Assembly (NCBI RefSeq): GCF_018613535.1
Contig: NZ_JAGGQB010000007.1
Location: 58,842 to 122,841 of the forward strand
Source: Bacillus sp. ISL-51
Lineage (GTDB): Bacteria; Bacillota; Bacilli; Bacillales; Bacillaceae
Direction: 5' to 3'
Length of the DNA: 64,000 nt
In this document: piece after piece, positions 54,673 through 63,953 of the stretch
Layout of the letters: each line of letters starts with the position of its first letter
Numbering within the stretch: the first letter of the stretch is position 1
Translations under genes and position numbers: made by a program
Notes under the pieces: generated by a model
The model's input: only the letters and a program-made list of their open reading frames with translations
Database searches by the model: none
What the model was told of the DNA's origin: nothing

Positions 54673-55684
54673 AATGGCCGGAATCTATATGATCCTGATC
54701 GCTTTGATTCTGCTTGTAAGCTATGTCAGCATGACAAGCGGTTCCTTTTCCGCAAAGCCGGGAGAACTGCTCAGTACGCTCTTTCATATACATCCTAATC
54801 CGCAATATGAAATTTTGCTGTTTCAGCTGAGGCTGCCCCGCATCGTTATGGCCGCCGCCGTCGGACTCGGATTGGGAATAGCCGGAGCCGTCATCCAAGC
54901 CGTCACCAAAAACGGACTTGCAGATCCGGGCATACTGGGTATTAACGCAGGAGCCGGAGCGGGCATTGTTGCATTTATGCTGCTGTTTCAGGGACAATCC
55001 GAAGCGACAGCACTGGCATCCGCGATGGGTATGCCTTTTTTCGGTCTCATCGGCGGACTGATGGCGGCAGTTTTCATTTATATTTTCGCTTGGCACAGAG
55101 GCCATCTGGAATCCGGGAGAATCATTCTCGTCGGGATCGCCATGAATTCCGGATTCAGCGCGCTGTCTTTATTTTTATCGTTAAAAATGGACCCGCAAGA
55201 TTATGAGATGGCGATGGTCTGGAAAAACGGCAGCATCTGGTCGGCAAACTGGATGACAATTACGGCGATTCTGCCGTGGCTGATTGTATTCATTCCTTTA
55301 CTGATCACAAAATCTTCATTGCTGGATACCATCCGTTTTGACGAAGACACAGTAAAAAGCCTCGGTGTTTCAACGAATAGAGAAAAAACGATTCTACTGG
55401 TTGCCTGCATCGCCCTTATCAGCGCGTGCGTTTCCGCAGCAGGCAGCATGGGATTTGTCGGACTGATCGCGCCTCATATTTCCCGCAGGCTTGCCGGTAT
55501 TGAGCACCGATATTCATTACCCGTCAGCGGCTTGATCGGCATGCTTCTCGTCATATCCGCCGACTTTGCGGGTAAACTGTTCTTCCAGCCGTCAGAGGTT
55601 CCCGCAGGTATTATTCTCGCCATCCTGGGCGTTCCTTATTTCTTCTATCTGCTGTTTAAGCAAAAGAAGGGGATGAACGCATGA
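54662..55684 (+). CDS. feuC: Siderophore ABC importer permease FeuC
   Basis: The 340-residue FecCD-family permease starts at GTG 54662 behind GGAGGGG and overlaps feuB. Family motifs are LRLPRIVMAAAVGLGLGIAG, LADPGILGINAGAGAG and GFVGLIAPHISRRLAGIEH. Overlaps ybbA by four bases. Confidence 0.95.
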   Translation: MVRKMAGIYMILIALILLVSYVSMTSGSFSAKPGELLSTLFHIHPNPQYEILLFQLRLPRIVMAAAVGLGLGIAGAVIQAVTKNGLADPGILGINAGAGAGIVAFMLLFQGQSEATALASAMGMPFFGLIGGLMAAVFIYIFAWHRGHLESGRIILVGIAMNSGFSALSLFLSLKMDPQDYEMAMVWKNGSIWSANWMTITAILPWLIVFIPLLITKSSLLDTIRFDEDTVKSLGVSTNREKTILLVACIALISACVSAAGSMGFVGLIAPHISRRLAGIEHRYSLPVSGLIGMLLVISADFAGKLFFQPSEVPAGIILAILGVPYFFYLLFKQKKGMNA

Positions 55685-56436
55685 GAGGCACGCTCACGGA
55701 ACAGCATATAAATGGAAGTAATAAATGCACAGTGTATCTCCCGCCTTCCTATTCGGCTCATACGGAGGCTTTCCCTTGTGTATACGTACTGGATGGGGGT
55801 TCTTTGTTTTTAGAGCAGATTGATTTTCTCGAAACACAATTTGCACAAGGAAAACTGCCCGAACTCATCTTTGCAGGGATTGAGCCGGATAATAGACTAG
55901 ATGAGTACACACCATGGCCTGCGCCATCCCTCAGCCCCGATTACCAAGGCTTCGGCGGCAAAGGGGAGCTTTATCTATATGATTTGATACATCATCTCAT
56001 CCCAAAGGTTGAAGAGAACTGGAACATATCCAAAAACCCCAGTACAAGAGGTTTAATCGGCGCTTCGTTAGGCGGACTGTTTTCCATGTACGCCTTTTTA
56101 CAAAAACCTGACGTATTCGGCAGAATCGGCTGTATTTCCGGTTCCTTCTGGTATGAAAAATCGGCAGGCTACGTCCGCTCCGCATCTTTGCAGCCAAAAC
56201 AGCAGCGTATTTATATGTCTGTCGGCACCCGCGAAGCAGAACATAAAAACAACATCCAAAACAAGATGGTCAAGCGGAACATAGATGTTCATGAAAGCCT
56301 TAAAAACAAAGGCTTTTCCTCATCTCAGCTCTCGTTCACTATCGAAAAAGATGCCGTGCACCATCAAGAAGCTTTTATCAAGCAATTCGATTCAGCCTTA
56401 AACTGGCTATACGGAAAAAACCGCTCACGTGGCTGA
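55681..56436 (+). CDS. ybbA: Putative siderophore esterase YbbA (alpha/beta hydrolase)
   Basis: The 251-residue protein belongs to the esterase D/enterochelin esterase-like group. The nucleophile Ser is in GLIGASLGGLFSMY, an acidic residue is likely near residues 200-210, and the His is in DAVHHQEAF. Lies at the end of feuABC, so hydrolysis of ferric-siderophore trilactones is likely. B. subtilis has another bacillibactin esterase, BesA, elsewhere. The last codons and stop lie in the terminator stem. Confidence 0.9.
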   Translation: MRGTLTEQHINGSNKCTVYLPPSYSAHTEAFPCVYVLDGGSLFLEQIDFLETQFAQGKLPELIFAGIEPDNRLDEYTPWPAPSLSPDYQGFGGKGELYLYDLIHHLIPKVEENWNISKNPSTRGLIGASLGGLFSMYAFLQKPDVFGRIGCISGSFWYEKSAGYVRSASLQPKQQRIYMSVGTREAEHKNNIQNKMVKRNIDVHESLKNKGFSSSQLSFTIEKDAVHHQEAFIKQFDSALNWLYGKNRSRG

Positions 56437-56447
56437 GCGGTTTTTTT
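56415..56447. terminator. Bidirectional terminator shared by ybbA and ybaS
   Basis: ACCGCTCA and TGAGCGGT form the stem with A and T runs on both sides. The two TGA stop codons, of ybbA (56434-56436) and of ybaS (56425-56427 on the minus strand), are at matching places in the two arms. Confidence 0.93.
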
Positions 56448-57408
56448 CATACTTAATGACGACCGGCTTCAATTCAAATCGTTTCAGCAAAAAGCCGAAT
56501 AAAGCGGCAAGAATTTGCTGAAAAAGCATCCCGATGACGACCGGAACCGCCACTTGTGATGGAAAAAAAGAAACGGCAAGAACGGCTCCCGCGCTGATAT
56601 TACGCATACCTCCCGTATAAATCAGCGATACGATTTCATCCTGGCTCCGCTTCATCAGCCTTCCGATCAGCCAAGCAACCGCATAGCCCGTCATCGCGAT
56701 AAAAAATACCATTGCCGCGATGCCAGCGAATCTTGCATCCACATGCTTTACATACGGCGCGATTTCTGAACTGTTAATCGCAATGACAATCATCAGACAG
56801 ATTTTAGAAAAGGGAGACAGCGTCCGGCTTACCGCTTGCGTCCTGGCCGGCGAAGAAAACTGGTTGACAAGCATACCCAAAATAGAAGGGATTACCACCA
56901 TCTCCACCAGCCCTTTCATCATTCCCCACACATCCATTTGGACATTTGCCCCGGCCAATACAGAAAGGCTTAACGGAACGATAAAAGGAGAAAGCACGGT
57001 ATCAACAAGAATAATGGAAAGCGTTAATCCGACATTCCCCTTATACATCGCAGCCCAAATCAAACTCGTAATTCCGGTTGGAATCACCACGCCCATAATA
57101 AGCCCCGTCGTGGTTAAAGGATCGCCGCTGAATATCAGATGGCCGCTTCCCCATGCAAAAACCGGCATGAAGATATGCAAAACAAATAAAGCCATAATCA
57201 TAGGGAGCGGCTGCTCAATACTGCGTTTCAGCGATTGGAAATTGGCGCTCAAGCTGCCCGTAAACGTAATAAACGCGAAAATCCACGGCACAGCCCCGCC
57301 CATCCAGCTGATGTGCTGCGATAACAGCACACCTGCCGCTACACTTGAGGGAGTTAAAAGCGGCATAATCCTCCCCAACACTTGATTCATCTTCTGAAGC
57401 AACATCAT
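56425..57408 (-). CDS. ybaS: Bile acid:sodium symporter family transporter YbaS
   Basis: The 327-residue protein has about nine or ten TM helices of the BASS/PanS fold, with VVIPTGITSLIWAAMYKGNV and GGMRNISAGAVLAVSFF typical of the group. Members move ketopantoate, bile acids or other organic anions with sodium. ATG 57408 is chosen with AGGAG eight bases before; TTG 57414 is too close to it. Position next to ybbA and ybaR matches B. subtilis. Overlaps ybbA by 12 bases in convergent direction. Confidence 0.88.
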   Translation of the reverse strand: MMLLQKMNQVLGRIMPLLTPSSVAAGVLLSQHISWMGGAVPWIFAFITFTGSLSANFQSLKRSIEQPLPMIMALFVLHIFMPVFAWGSGHLIFSGDPLTTTGLIMGVVIPTGITSLIWAAMYKGNVGLTLSIILVDTVLSPFIVPLSLSVLAGANVQMDVWGMMKGLVEMVVIPSILGMLVNQFSSPARTQAVSRTLSPFSKICLMIVIAINSSEIAPYVKHVDARFAGIAAMVFFIAMTGYAVAWLIGRLMKRSQDEIVSLIYTGGMRNISAGAVLAVSFFPSQVAVPVVIGMLFQQILAALFGFLLKRFELKPVVIKYEKNRSAT

Positions 57409-57477
57409 ATGCAAGTCTCCTATATACGGTTTTCAAGTCTCATCCATTATAACAATGCAATCCGGCAAATTTAACCG

Positions 57478-57506
57478 AAAAAAAGCCCGGATATATTCAT
57501 CCGGAC
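57478..57506 (-). terminator. Terminator of ybaR
   Basis: GTCCGGAT and ATCCGGGC pair across a 6-nt loop and are followed by seven T on the minus strand. Confidence 0.92.
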
Positions 57507-57516
57507 TTCACAAATT

Positions 57517-58950
57517 CTATGCCATTTGTTTCATTATATCTTGGCTTTTCTGATTTAAACCCTTTAATTCTGCTTCAATTCCTTGTTCTTTACATTTGGC
57601 GACAATTTTTTCAAGAGCGGCTGCTCCGGAATCGTCCCAGACATGGGCATCGGTTAAATCAATGACAATCCGCTCGACATCGTCATGATACACGATCGCA
57701 TTTGTCAGCTCAGTCACAGAAGCAAAAAAGATTTGCCCCGTTACCTTATATGTTCTGACGCTTTTATGCTCGGATTGTGACACAATCGTCAGCTTTGATA
57801 TTTTAGCCGTAAAAAAGACTGCGCTTAATAACACGCCGGCAAAAACGCCTTTTGATAAATCATTTGTAAGGACGACTGTAACGACGGTAATCACCATAAC
57901 AATCGAATCAGTCAGCGGGGCTTTCCGCAAACCTTTAATAGATGACCAATCAAACGTGCCGATTGACACCATAACCATCACAGCCACCAGTGCCGCCATC
58001 GGAATTTTCACGACGATACCGCTTAAGACGGCAATTAAAAACATCAAAAACGCTCCAGCGACAAAAGCTGATAACCGCCCGCGGCCGCCGGCTTTCGTAT
58101 TGATGACAGACTGTCCGATCATCGCACACCCGGCCATTCCGCCGAAAAATCCGGTCACGATATTGGCGATCCCTTGTCCGCGGCTTTCTTTGTTTTTGTC
58201 ACTGTCTGTATCAGTCATTTCATCAATAATTTGAGCCGTCAGCAATGACTCAAGCAAGCCGACTAATGCAAGCGCAAAGGAATACGGGAAAATAATCCGC
58301 AATGTCTCAAACGTCCACGGAACATCCGGAATCAAGAAATGCGGAAGTGAACTCGTAATGCCGCCCATATCGCCGACAGTCCGAACATCCGCATGAAAGA
58401 AAACCGCAATAACCGTCATGACAATAATAGCCACCAGCGGAGACGGAACAGCTGTCGTAAGCTTCGGCAAAAGATAGATGATGGCAAGTGATCCGGCAAG
58501 CATGACGTACATCATCCATGAAGCTCCGGTAAACTGCGGAAGCTGCGCAGAAAAAATTAAAATCGCCAATGCATTCACAAATCCGATCATGACGGAACGC
58601 GGAATAAACTTCATTAACCTTGCAATCTTACTGACACCTAAAATAAATTGAATAACACCTGTCAAAATCGTTGCGGCAAATAAATACTGCAGCCCGTGAT
58701 CTGCCGCCAATGTCACCATCACAACCGCCATAGATCCTGTTGCGGCTGAAATCATTCCCGGTCTGCCGCCGAAGATAGAAATAATAATAGCGATACAAAA
58801 TGATGCATAGAGGCCAATCATAGGATCGACTCCCGCAATAATCGAAAAACCGATCGCTTCGGGAATTAAAGCCAAAGCAACCAAAATACCGGCCAGAATA
58901 TCTTTACGGACATTCCCAAACCACTGCTGTTTTAACGTAAAACCATTCAA
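57517..58950 (-). CDS. ybaR: SulP-family anion transporter YbaR
   Basis: The 477-residue protein has about 12 TM helices with the SulP start [20 protein letters not shown] and [35 protein letters not shown] central motif ([18 protein letters not shown]), and a C-terminal STAS domain (residues about 385-477, [20 protein letters not shown]). Transports sulfate, bicarbonate or a similar anion. TTG 58950 follows AAAGGAG. Matches B. subtilis YbaR by place. Confidence 0.92.
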   Translation of the reverse strand: MNGFTLKQQWFGNVRKDILAGILVALALIPEAIGFSIIAGVDPMIGLYASFCIAIIISIFGGRPGMISAATGSMAVVMVTLAADHGLQYLFAATILTGVIQFILGVSKIARLMKFIPRSVMIGFVNALAILIFSAQLPQFTGASWMMYVMLAGSLAIIYLLPKLTTAVPSPLVAIIVMTVIAVFFHADVRTVGDMGGITSSLPHFLIPDVPWTFETLRIIFPYSFALALVGLLESLLTAQIIDEMTDTDSDKNKESRGQGIANIVTGFFGGMAGCAMIGQSVINTKAGGRGRLSAFVAGAFLMFLIAVLSGIVVKIPMAALVAVMVMVSIGTFDWSSIKGLRKAPLTDSIVMVITVVTVVLTNDLSKGVFAGVLLSAVFFTAKISKLTIVSQSEHKSVRTYKVTGQIFFASVTELTNAIVYHDDVERIVIDLTDAHVWDDSGAAALEKIVAKCKEQGIEAELKGLNQKSQDIMKQMA

Positions 58951-59144
58951 ATTATAACGACTCCTTTTACATATAAAAAATCCGCACCATATCAGTTGGA
59001 AGCATTGATTTTCATCGGACGGAACAAAGAAGAATACTTACGGGGAATCGGAAGAAACGCTCAGAGTATAATGTGTTTGAGGAAAGGAATAGTTATACAA
59101 AGAGTATCATATTAAATCTTAAAGAAATGTGCAAGGTCAAAAGA

Positions 59145-59181
59145 AAAACGGCACAAATCGAGGGGTGAAATGAGCCGTTTT
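59145..59181 (-). terminator. Terminator of the azasugar operon
   Basis: AAAACGGC and GCCGTTTT pair around a 21-base loop, followed by TTCTTTT on the minus strand. Confidence 0.75.
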
Positions 59182-59193
59182 GATGATCTGCTT

Positions 59194-60240
59194 TTATAAT
59201 AGCTCCGGATCAGACACAAGAATGGTCTTAATTGCGCTGATATCGGTTCTTTCTTTTGTAACCGGATCAATGCCCATCAAGTTCTCTATGGCTTGTTCAA
59301 AATTTTCCAACTCTACCTTTTCAGTGATCAAATCATAGAGCTGAGGAAGATCGGAGGCACATGATAACGCAGCCTCCATAATCTGCCGCGCTTCACCCGT
59401 TCCGACAATCGTCACACCGTTGGAGAGCAGCTGATACGGCCTGACCTTCATCTCATACGTATCATCAAAGCCCATAGGGACAAGTCTTCCGCCTTTTTCT
59501 ATTAAAGGATAAGCCCAATCAAGCTGATTCCCGATTGCGTCAAAAATGACATCAAATTTTCTTCCTTGGTTAATCCGCTTTACTTCCTCGACAGTCAAGG
59601 CTTCAGGGTGATAGACATAATCGGATATACGGCTGGCCGCCTCACTCCGAAAGCTGCCGATTTCCGTAGCAACCGTCAGCCTTGCCAGTTTTTTCACCAT
59701 CATCTGTACGAGCAGGCCGATTGGGCCTGATCCCAATACCAATACGGAATCCTCCGGCTGGATTGAGGCCTTGTCCACCACATTCAGCACGCAAGAAAGA
59801 GGTTCAACCAATGTGGCCCGCTCCCATTCCATTGAATCCGGAATTTTATACATGAATCGGTCTTCCCCCACATAATATTCCGCAAACGTTCCATGCGCGC
59901 CTAGCCCCAGCTGCCAATCCTCAAAGGTTTCACAATAACAGGTCAGCCCTTTTCGGCAATAATAACATTTACCGCAAAATTGCGTAGGATCAATCACAAC
60001 GCGGTCTCCGACTTGTACATTTGTGACATCTTGACCGACTTCCACGACTGATCCGACTGATTCATGCCCCATAATCATATGATGGGCCGCATTCATTTTT
60101 CCTTTTAAAACATTCAAATCAGTACCGCAGATGCCAGTGCCGAAAATTTTCACTTTGACATCATTGGATTTCCGAATCTGAGGCTCGTCCACCTCTTGAT
60201 ATTCGAGTTTATCGTTAGGAGTCCAGACCAACGCCTTCAT
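59194..60240 (-). CDS. gutB1: Zinc-dependent polyol dehydrogenase GutB1, azasugar biosynthesis
   Basis: The 348-residue protein is a medium-chain dehydrogenase. Catalytic zinc ligands are C38 (GTGICGTD), H59 and E60 (MGHESVG); the structural zinc site is C89, C92, C95 and C103. The NAD(P)-binding motif VLGSGPIGLLVQM is near residue 170. In the B. velezensis/amyloliquefaciens pathway GutB1 oxidises 2-amino-2-deoxy-D-mannitol at C6, which cyclises to mannojirimycin. It overlaps yktC1 by 26 bases and is last in the operon. Confidence 0.92.
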   Translation of the reverse strand: MKALVWTPNDKLEYQEVDEPQIRKSNDVKVKIFGTGICGTDLNVLKGKMNAAHHMIMGHESVGSVVEVGQDVTNVQVGDRVVIDPTQFCGKCYYCRKGLTCYCETFEDWQLGLGAHGTFAEYYVGEDRFMYKIPDSMEWERATLVEPLSCVLNVVDKASIQPEDSVLVLGSGPIGLLVQMMVKKLARLTVATEIGSFRSEAASRISDYVYHPEALTVEEVKRINQGRKFDVIFDAIGNQLDWAYPLIEKGGRLVPMGFDDTYEMKVRPYQLLSNGVTIVGTGEARQIMEAALSCASDLPQLYDLITEKVELENFEQAIENLMGIDPVTKERTDISAIKTILVSDPELL

Positions 60241-61165
60241 ATCTCTCTTCCTTTCTGCCCCAGCGGATTTGGTCTAACAGCTTTTGATGAAGCTCCTTCG
60301 TAGATGCCGCAATACATGATTGCTGATTTTGATAACTTAAATCGGTGAGAAGCGTATTGTCCAAAGACTGGCCATAAGCATCAGTAATGACCACGCCCGC
60401 CTTTTTCGCCAAAAATACGCTGGCAGCGATATCATAAGGGAATAAGTGCAAAACCTGTCCGTTCCCGACCTGCTGAAAATCAGACAGCAGTTTCGGGTCA
60501 TCTTTGAGCAGGCGGTTGCCGATATCAACATAAGCATCCATCTGCCCTGTGATAATTCTGGAGATCGAATAAGAAGCGCTATTGAAAACAAAGACGCCTC
60601 CATTATTGGCAGATTGGTCAATCAAGTGTCCGTATGCATCAGTCATGAGATGCGCCGGATGTCCGTTAAATTCAAGGCTCCAGAACATATTTTTTATGTC
60701 TTGCACCCCGCTCAAATTCGGTAATTCTCCTTGATAACCTTCAAATTGGATAGCGTCACTATAAATATCACCGTACATATAAGCGCCGGATTTAAGCTCA
60801 AGCAAAAAAGCAAATTCAATATCCTTTATTTTTGCGTCCTGCTTATACGAAGCCAATGCAATTGAAATACATGACATTTCAAGCCCCGCAGCAGCCGGCC
60901 GCGTTCCGTCTATAGGATCTACAATCAAAATATACTGCGGATTTTCTCCAAACAGCTTCAGCCCGCCATCCTCTGTGTAAAAAGCGATCGGGTATTCCTG
61001 CTTCTGAATATAGTCGAGAACCGCATCCTCGGCGGCGGCATCAATGTTAAACTGTGCGTCGCCTCCCGGAGAGTACCCGTTAACCAACCGATTTTTCAGC
61101 GTGCCTTTTTGATTTTTCACCTTTTGATAAACGAATTTCCCAAGTTCAATAATATAGTCCCTCAC
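60215..61165 (-). CDS. yktC1: Inositol monophosphatase-like phosphatase YktC1, azasugar biosynthesis
   Basis: The 316-residue protein belongs to the Mg-dependent inositol monophosphatase superfamily: E65 in FYTEDGG and D83-P-I-D86-G-T in IVDPIDGTRP are metal ligands. Later family motifs are diverged. In the azasugar pathway it removes the phosphate from 2-amino-2-deoxymannitol-6-phosphate made by GabT1. It starts at GTG 61165, overlapping the gabT1 stop by four bases. Longer than a standard member by about 40 residues. Confidence 0.92.
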   Translation of the reverse strand: MRDYIIELGKFVYQKVKNQKGTLKNRLVNGYSPGGDAQFNIDAAAEDAVLDYIQKQEYPIAFYTEDGGLKLFGENPQYILIVDPIDGTRPAAAGLEMSCISIALASYKQDAKIKDIEFAFLLELKSGAYMYGDIYSDAIQFEGYQGELPNLSGVQDIKNMFWSLEFNGHPAHLMTDAYGHLIDQSANNGGVFVFNSASYSISRIITGQMDAYVDIGNRLLKDDPKLLSDFQQVGNGQVLHLFPYDIAASVFLAKKAGVVITDAYGQSLDNTLLTDLSYQNQQSCIAASTKELHQKLLDQIRWGRKEERYEGVGLDS

Positions 61166-62430
61166 TTGATTTCCTCCAATAGCTTGCGGAGTCTGTAGCA
61201 GAGCACCTCAGCCTCACTAAGTGTAATGGTTAAAGGCGGACGGATTTTAAATACATTTCCGAACCCGTATCGGGACGTCCGGAGAATTAACCCGTGATCC
61301 ATCCCCCGTTTCGCGATATAATTGGTCAGCTCTACATCCGGCTCATTGTTTTCTTTTACAATCTCAACGCCAATCATCAGGCCGACGCCTCTTACATCAG
61401 AAATAAAAGCAAAATCCTCTTTCATCGTTTCTAAGCGATCCATAATATAGTTTCCGACAGTCGTCACATTCTCTAAAAAGCCGGGGCGCTGCATAATGTC
61501 AATGGTTTTACATGCAGCAGCTGATGCCATCACATTCGAACCGTAAGTAAAGGAATGAGTGTAACCAGGCAGTCCTGTATACTTTTCTTCCGTCAAAGTG
61601 GCGGCGACTTGGAAGCCCGTTCCTCCCAGCCCTTTTGCCACAGTCATCATATTAGGTTTTACATCAAAGTGATCGGCAGCAAACATCTTTCCAGTCCGGC
61701 CGAAACCAGTTTGAATTTCATCAAAGATCAGAGCGATATCATGCTCATCGCAAAGCTTTCTCAGCTGTTTAAAATATTCCTTAGGCGGAACGACATTTCC
61801 TCCGTTTCCGGAGATCGGTTCAACAATCATAGCGGCAATTTTTCCATTGCTCGCATACTCAATAAAATCATTAATTCTTTCTACGCACAGCATGCCGCAT
61901 GTGTCTGGCTTTTGATTATAAAAACAGCGATTGCAATACGGGTCGGGAACTTGCAGACCAAAAGAAATTTGAGGCGGGAACGGTTCTTTTCGAAATGAAT
62001 TACCGGATAAAGCAGACGTCATGTAAGTTTGTCCGAGGTGGCTTCTAAATAGGGAGATAACATCAGTTTTTCCGGAATAGTACTGAGCCATTTTAATAGC
62101 TCCTTCATTCGCGCCGGAACCGCTGCTGACTTTAGGGTGTACTTTTGTGAGATTATCAGGGGTGATTTCTACAAGTTTTTCAGCCAGTTTGTTAACTGCG
62201 TCTGTTTGAAAGGAAGATGTGACATGAATCAGCTTATCTACCTGATCTTTAACAGTATCAATGACTTCTTTGTTTCCATAACCTAAATTCAAGTTAAATG
62301 TAGCGGAAGCACAATCAATATATTCATTTCCCTCTTGATCGTACAGGTAAATCCCTTCTCCTCGCTCCATTACTACATCATCAACACTGTAATACAAGCT
62401 GTCTGGATTCGTGATTTCCTTCGTTCCCAC
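61162..62430 (-). CDS. gabT1: PLP-dependent aminotransferase GabT1, first step of azasugar biosynthesis
   Basis: The 422-residue class III aminotransferase has GSGANEG (residues 104-110), D237 in IFDEIQTGFGRTG and the PLP-binding K266 in TVAKGLGG. GabT1 aminates C2 of fructose-6-phosphate. Between residues 166 and 182 it holds four Cys in a C-x2-C-x8-C-x3-C pattern. GTG 62430 is the start, behind GGGGTGG. First gene of gabT1-yktC1-gutB1; coupled by overlap to yktC1. Confidence 0.93.
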   Translation of the reverse strand: MGTKEITNPDSLYYSVDDVVMERGEGIYLYDQEGNEYIDCASATFNLNLGYGNKEVIDTVKDQVDKLIHVTSSFQTDAVNKLAEKLVEITPDNLTKVHPKVSSGSGANEGAIKMAQYYSGKTDVISLFRSHLGQTYMTSALSGNSFRKEPFPPQISFGLQVPDPYCNRCFYNQKPDTCGMLCVERINDFIEYASNGKIAAMIVEPISGNGGNVVPPKEYFKQLRKLCDEHDIALIFDEIQTGFGRTGKMFAADHFDVKPNMMTVAKGLGGTGFQVAATLTEEKYTGLPGYTHSFTYGSNVMASAAACKTIDIMQRPGFLENVTTVGNYIMDRLETMKEDFAFISDVRGVGLMIGVEIVKENNEPDVELTNYIAKRGMDHGLILRTSRYGFGNVFKIRPPLTITLSEAEVLCYRLRKLLEEIK

Positions 62431-62468
62431 ACTACCACCCCTATTAAATTATTAGAAATTCGCTTTTT

Positions 62469-62533
62469 ATCGTATAAATTATTGAAATTAATGTCAACGT
62501 GCTTTTTGTAAAATATGTTAACAATTTGTTAAC
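62469..62533 (-). promoter_or_regulatory. Promoter of gabT1 with upstream GTTAAC repeat
   Basis: On the minus strand TTGACA (62492-62497) and TACGAT (62469-62474) are 17 bp apart. Two GTTAAC palindromes (62517-62522 and 62528-62533), 11 bp apart, lie 20 bases upstream of the -35, within the region shared with the divergent MFS gene. Confidence 0.7.
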
Positions 62534-62697
62534 GTTATCATTAGGGGTATGCGGGGAAAAGTTATGTGATATAGTAACAATAATTGGGTTTAATGTAAAA
62601 AAATCTATCGTCACTTCTATCATATTCGCTAAAAATACTATTCACATCATGTCATAACTAGTAGAGGGAAATATTATTTTACCAATAAGGAGATAAA

Positions 62698-63912
62698 ATG
62701 ATGAAAACTCGTCTGCTGTGGATTGGCTGTTTTTCTTATGGATCAATTGCTTTTACACTCGTTATTCTTGGAGCTGTACTGCCTGAGTTACTCACACATT
62801 ATTCACAGAGTTACAGTAATGGCGGAGTATTAGTGTTCTCTCAGTTCATGGGTTTCCTAATCGGTGTCCTCGGAATGCCTTACATGGTGAAAAAGCTGGG
62901 GCGTAAAAACGTCGTTATCTTTGGCTTGGCGCTGATCAGCTGTGAAATATTTATATCCTTTCTCCCCCCTTGGCCTTTACTCTTTCTTCTTGTGAGCATA
63001 GCAGGGCTGGGCGCAGGCTTAGTAGAATCCTGTGTAGGCACCATCATTCTCACCGCTATTAAAGAAAGACAAGCCGTGGCCATGAGCAAGATGGAGGTTG
63101 CCTACGGACTGGGCGCGCTGTTTATGCCGCTGCTGTCAGGCTTTCTTATCAACAGCCACATGTGGACATTAGCATTTTCGATATTAGGATTAAGCAGTTT
63201 GGCGCTTTTGGTTGCTTGGAAACAAATGAGCTTCGGCAGTATTGATCAATTGCTCATACGTAAAGAAGACTCTCCCGGCACCGATAAAAAAGAAAGCCCA
63301 GGCTACCGGGCTCATGGATTGCTGTTTATTTCGATGGCGGCCGCTTACTTCTTCTTCTACGGAGGCAGCGAAGTATCGATCGTGCATTTTATCCCCTCAA
63401 TCTTCGCTGAGAAATGGGATATCCCCAACTCTTTGGCAACGATAACGGTAACAATTTATTGGACCGGCATGATCATCGGACGGTTACTAACAGGTCCGGT
63501 ATCAGAAAAATTAACCTATCACAGGTTTCTCCGTCTCATAAGCATTGGCGGTCTGGCCGCACTTGCCGTATTGTCGTTAAGTAAAACCGTTTGGCTCGGT
63601 TTTGCTCTTTGTTTCTTCTTAGGTCTGTTCATGGCTGGTATGTTCGCAATCGCATTAATCATCACCAATCACTTTTACCCCGGAAAAACAGAACAAACCA
63701 CCAGCATCCTGCTTGCTTCCAATGGACTGGGAGGATCAATTCTTCCGATTGCTGTCGGCTGGAGCTTAGATGAATATCCGGCACAAACAGCTTTCTGGCT
63801 GTTCACAGCATTGATGCTGATCATGCTCCTGATTGTGTTCGGTTTAAGAATGCTCGAGACAATGAAATCAAACAGCCTAAGAAATCATAGCAGCAAAGCA
63901 AAGTCTATATGA
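62698..63912 (+). CDS. MFS transporter of GlcP/FucP-like type, divergent to the azasugar genes
   Basis: The 404-residue protein has 12 TM helices. It carries the family loop MPYMVKKLGRKNVVIFGLAL and the motif GLGAGLVESCVGTIIL, which recalls the GlcP sugar permease of the B. subtilis neotrehalosadiamine locus. AAGGAG serves either ATG 62698 or ATG 62701. The gene is divergent from gabT1 and has its own terminator. Export of the azasugar or uptake of a sugar precursor are both possible; the sequence does not decide. Confidence 0.85.
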   Translation: MMKTRLLWIGCFSYGSIAFTLVILGAVLPELLTHYSQSYSNGGVLVFSQFMGFLIGVLGMPYMVKKLGRKNVVIFGLALISCEIFISFLPPWPLLFLLVSIAGLGAGLVESCVGTIILTAIKERQAVAMSKMEVAYGLGALFMPLLSGFLINSHMWTLAFSILGLSSLALLVAWKQMSFGSIDQLLIRKEDSPGTDKKESPGYRAHGLLFISMAAAYFFFYGGSEVSIVHFIPSIFAEKWDIPNSLATITVTIYWTGMIIGRLLTGPVSEKLTYHRFLRLISIGGLAALAVLSLSKTVWLGFALCFFLGLFMAGMFAIALIITNHFYPGKTEQTTSILLASNGLGGSILPIAVGWSLDEYPAQTAFWLFTALMLIMLLIVFGLRMLETMKSNSLRNHSSKAKSI

Positions 63913-63916
63913 ACAT

Positions 63917-63953
63917 AAAAAGCTAATGCTCTCTTCAAGAGGCATTAGCTTTT
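63917..63953 (+). terminator. Terminator of the MFS gene
   Basis: AAAAGCTAATGC and GCATTAGCTTTT pair around CTCTTCAAGAG, which itself pairs, giving a long hairpin with T-rich end. The remaining bases to 64000 hold nothing I can name. Confidence 0.92.

Noticed and set aside
62517..62533. GTTAAC pair as part of a replication or transfer origin
   Set aside because: No iteron set, AT-unwinding element or relaxase gene nearby; a regulatory site fits better.
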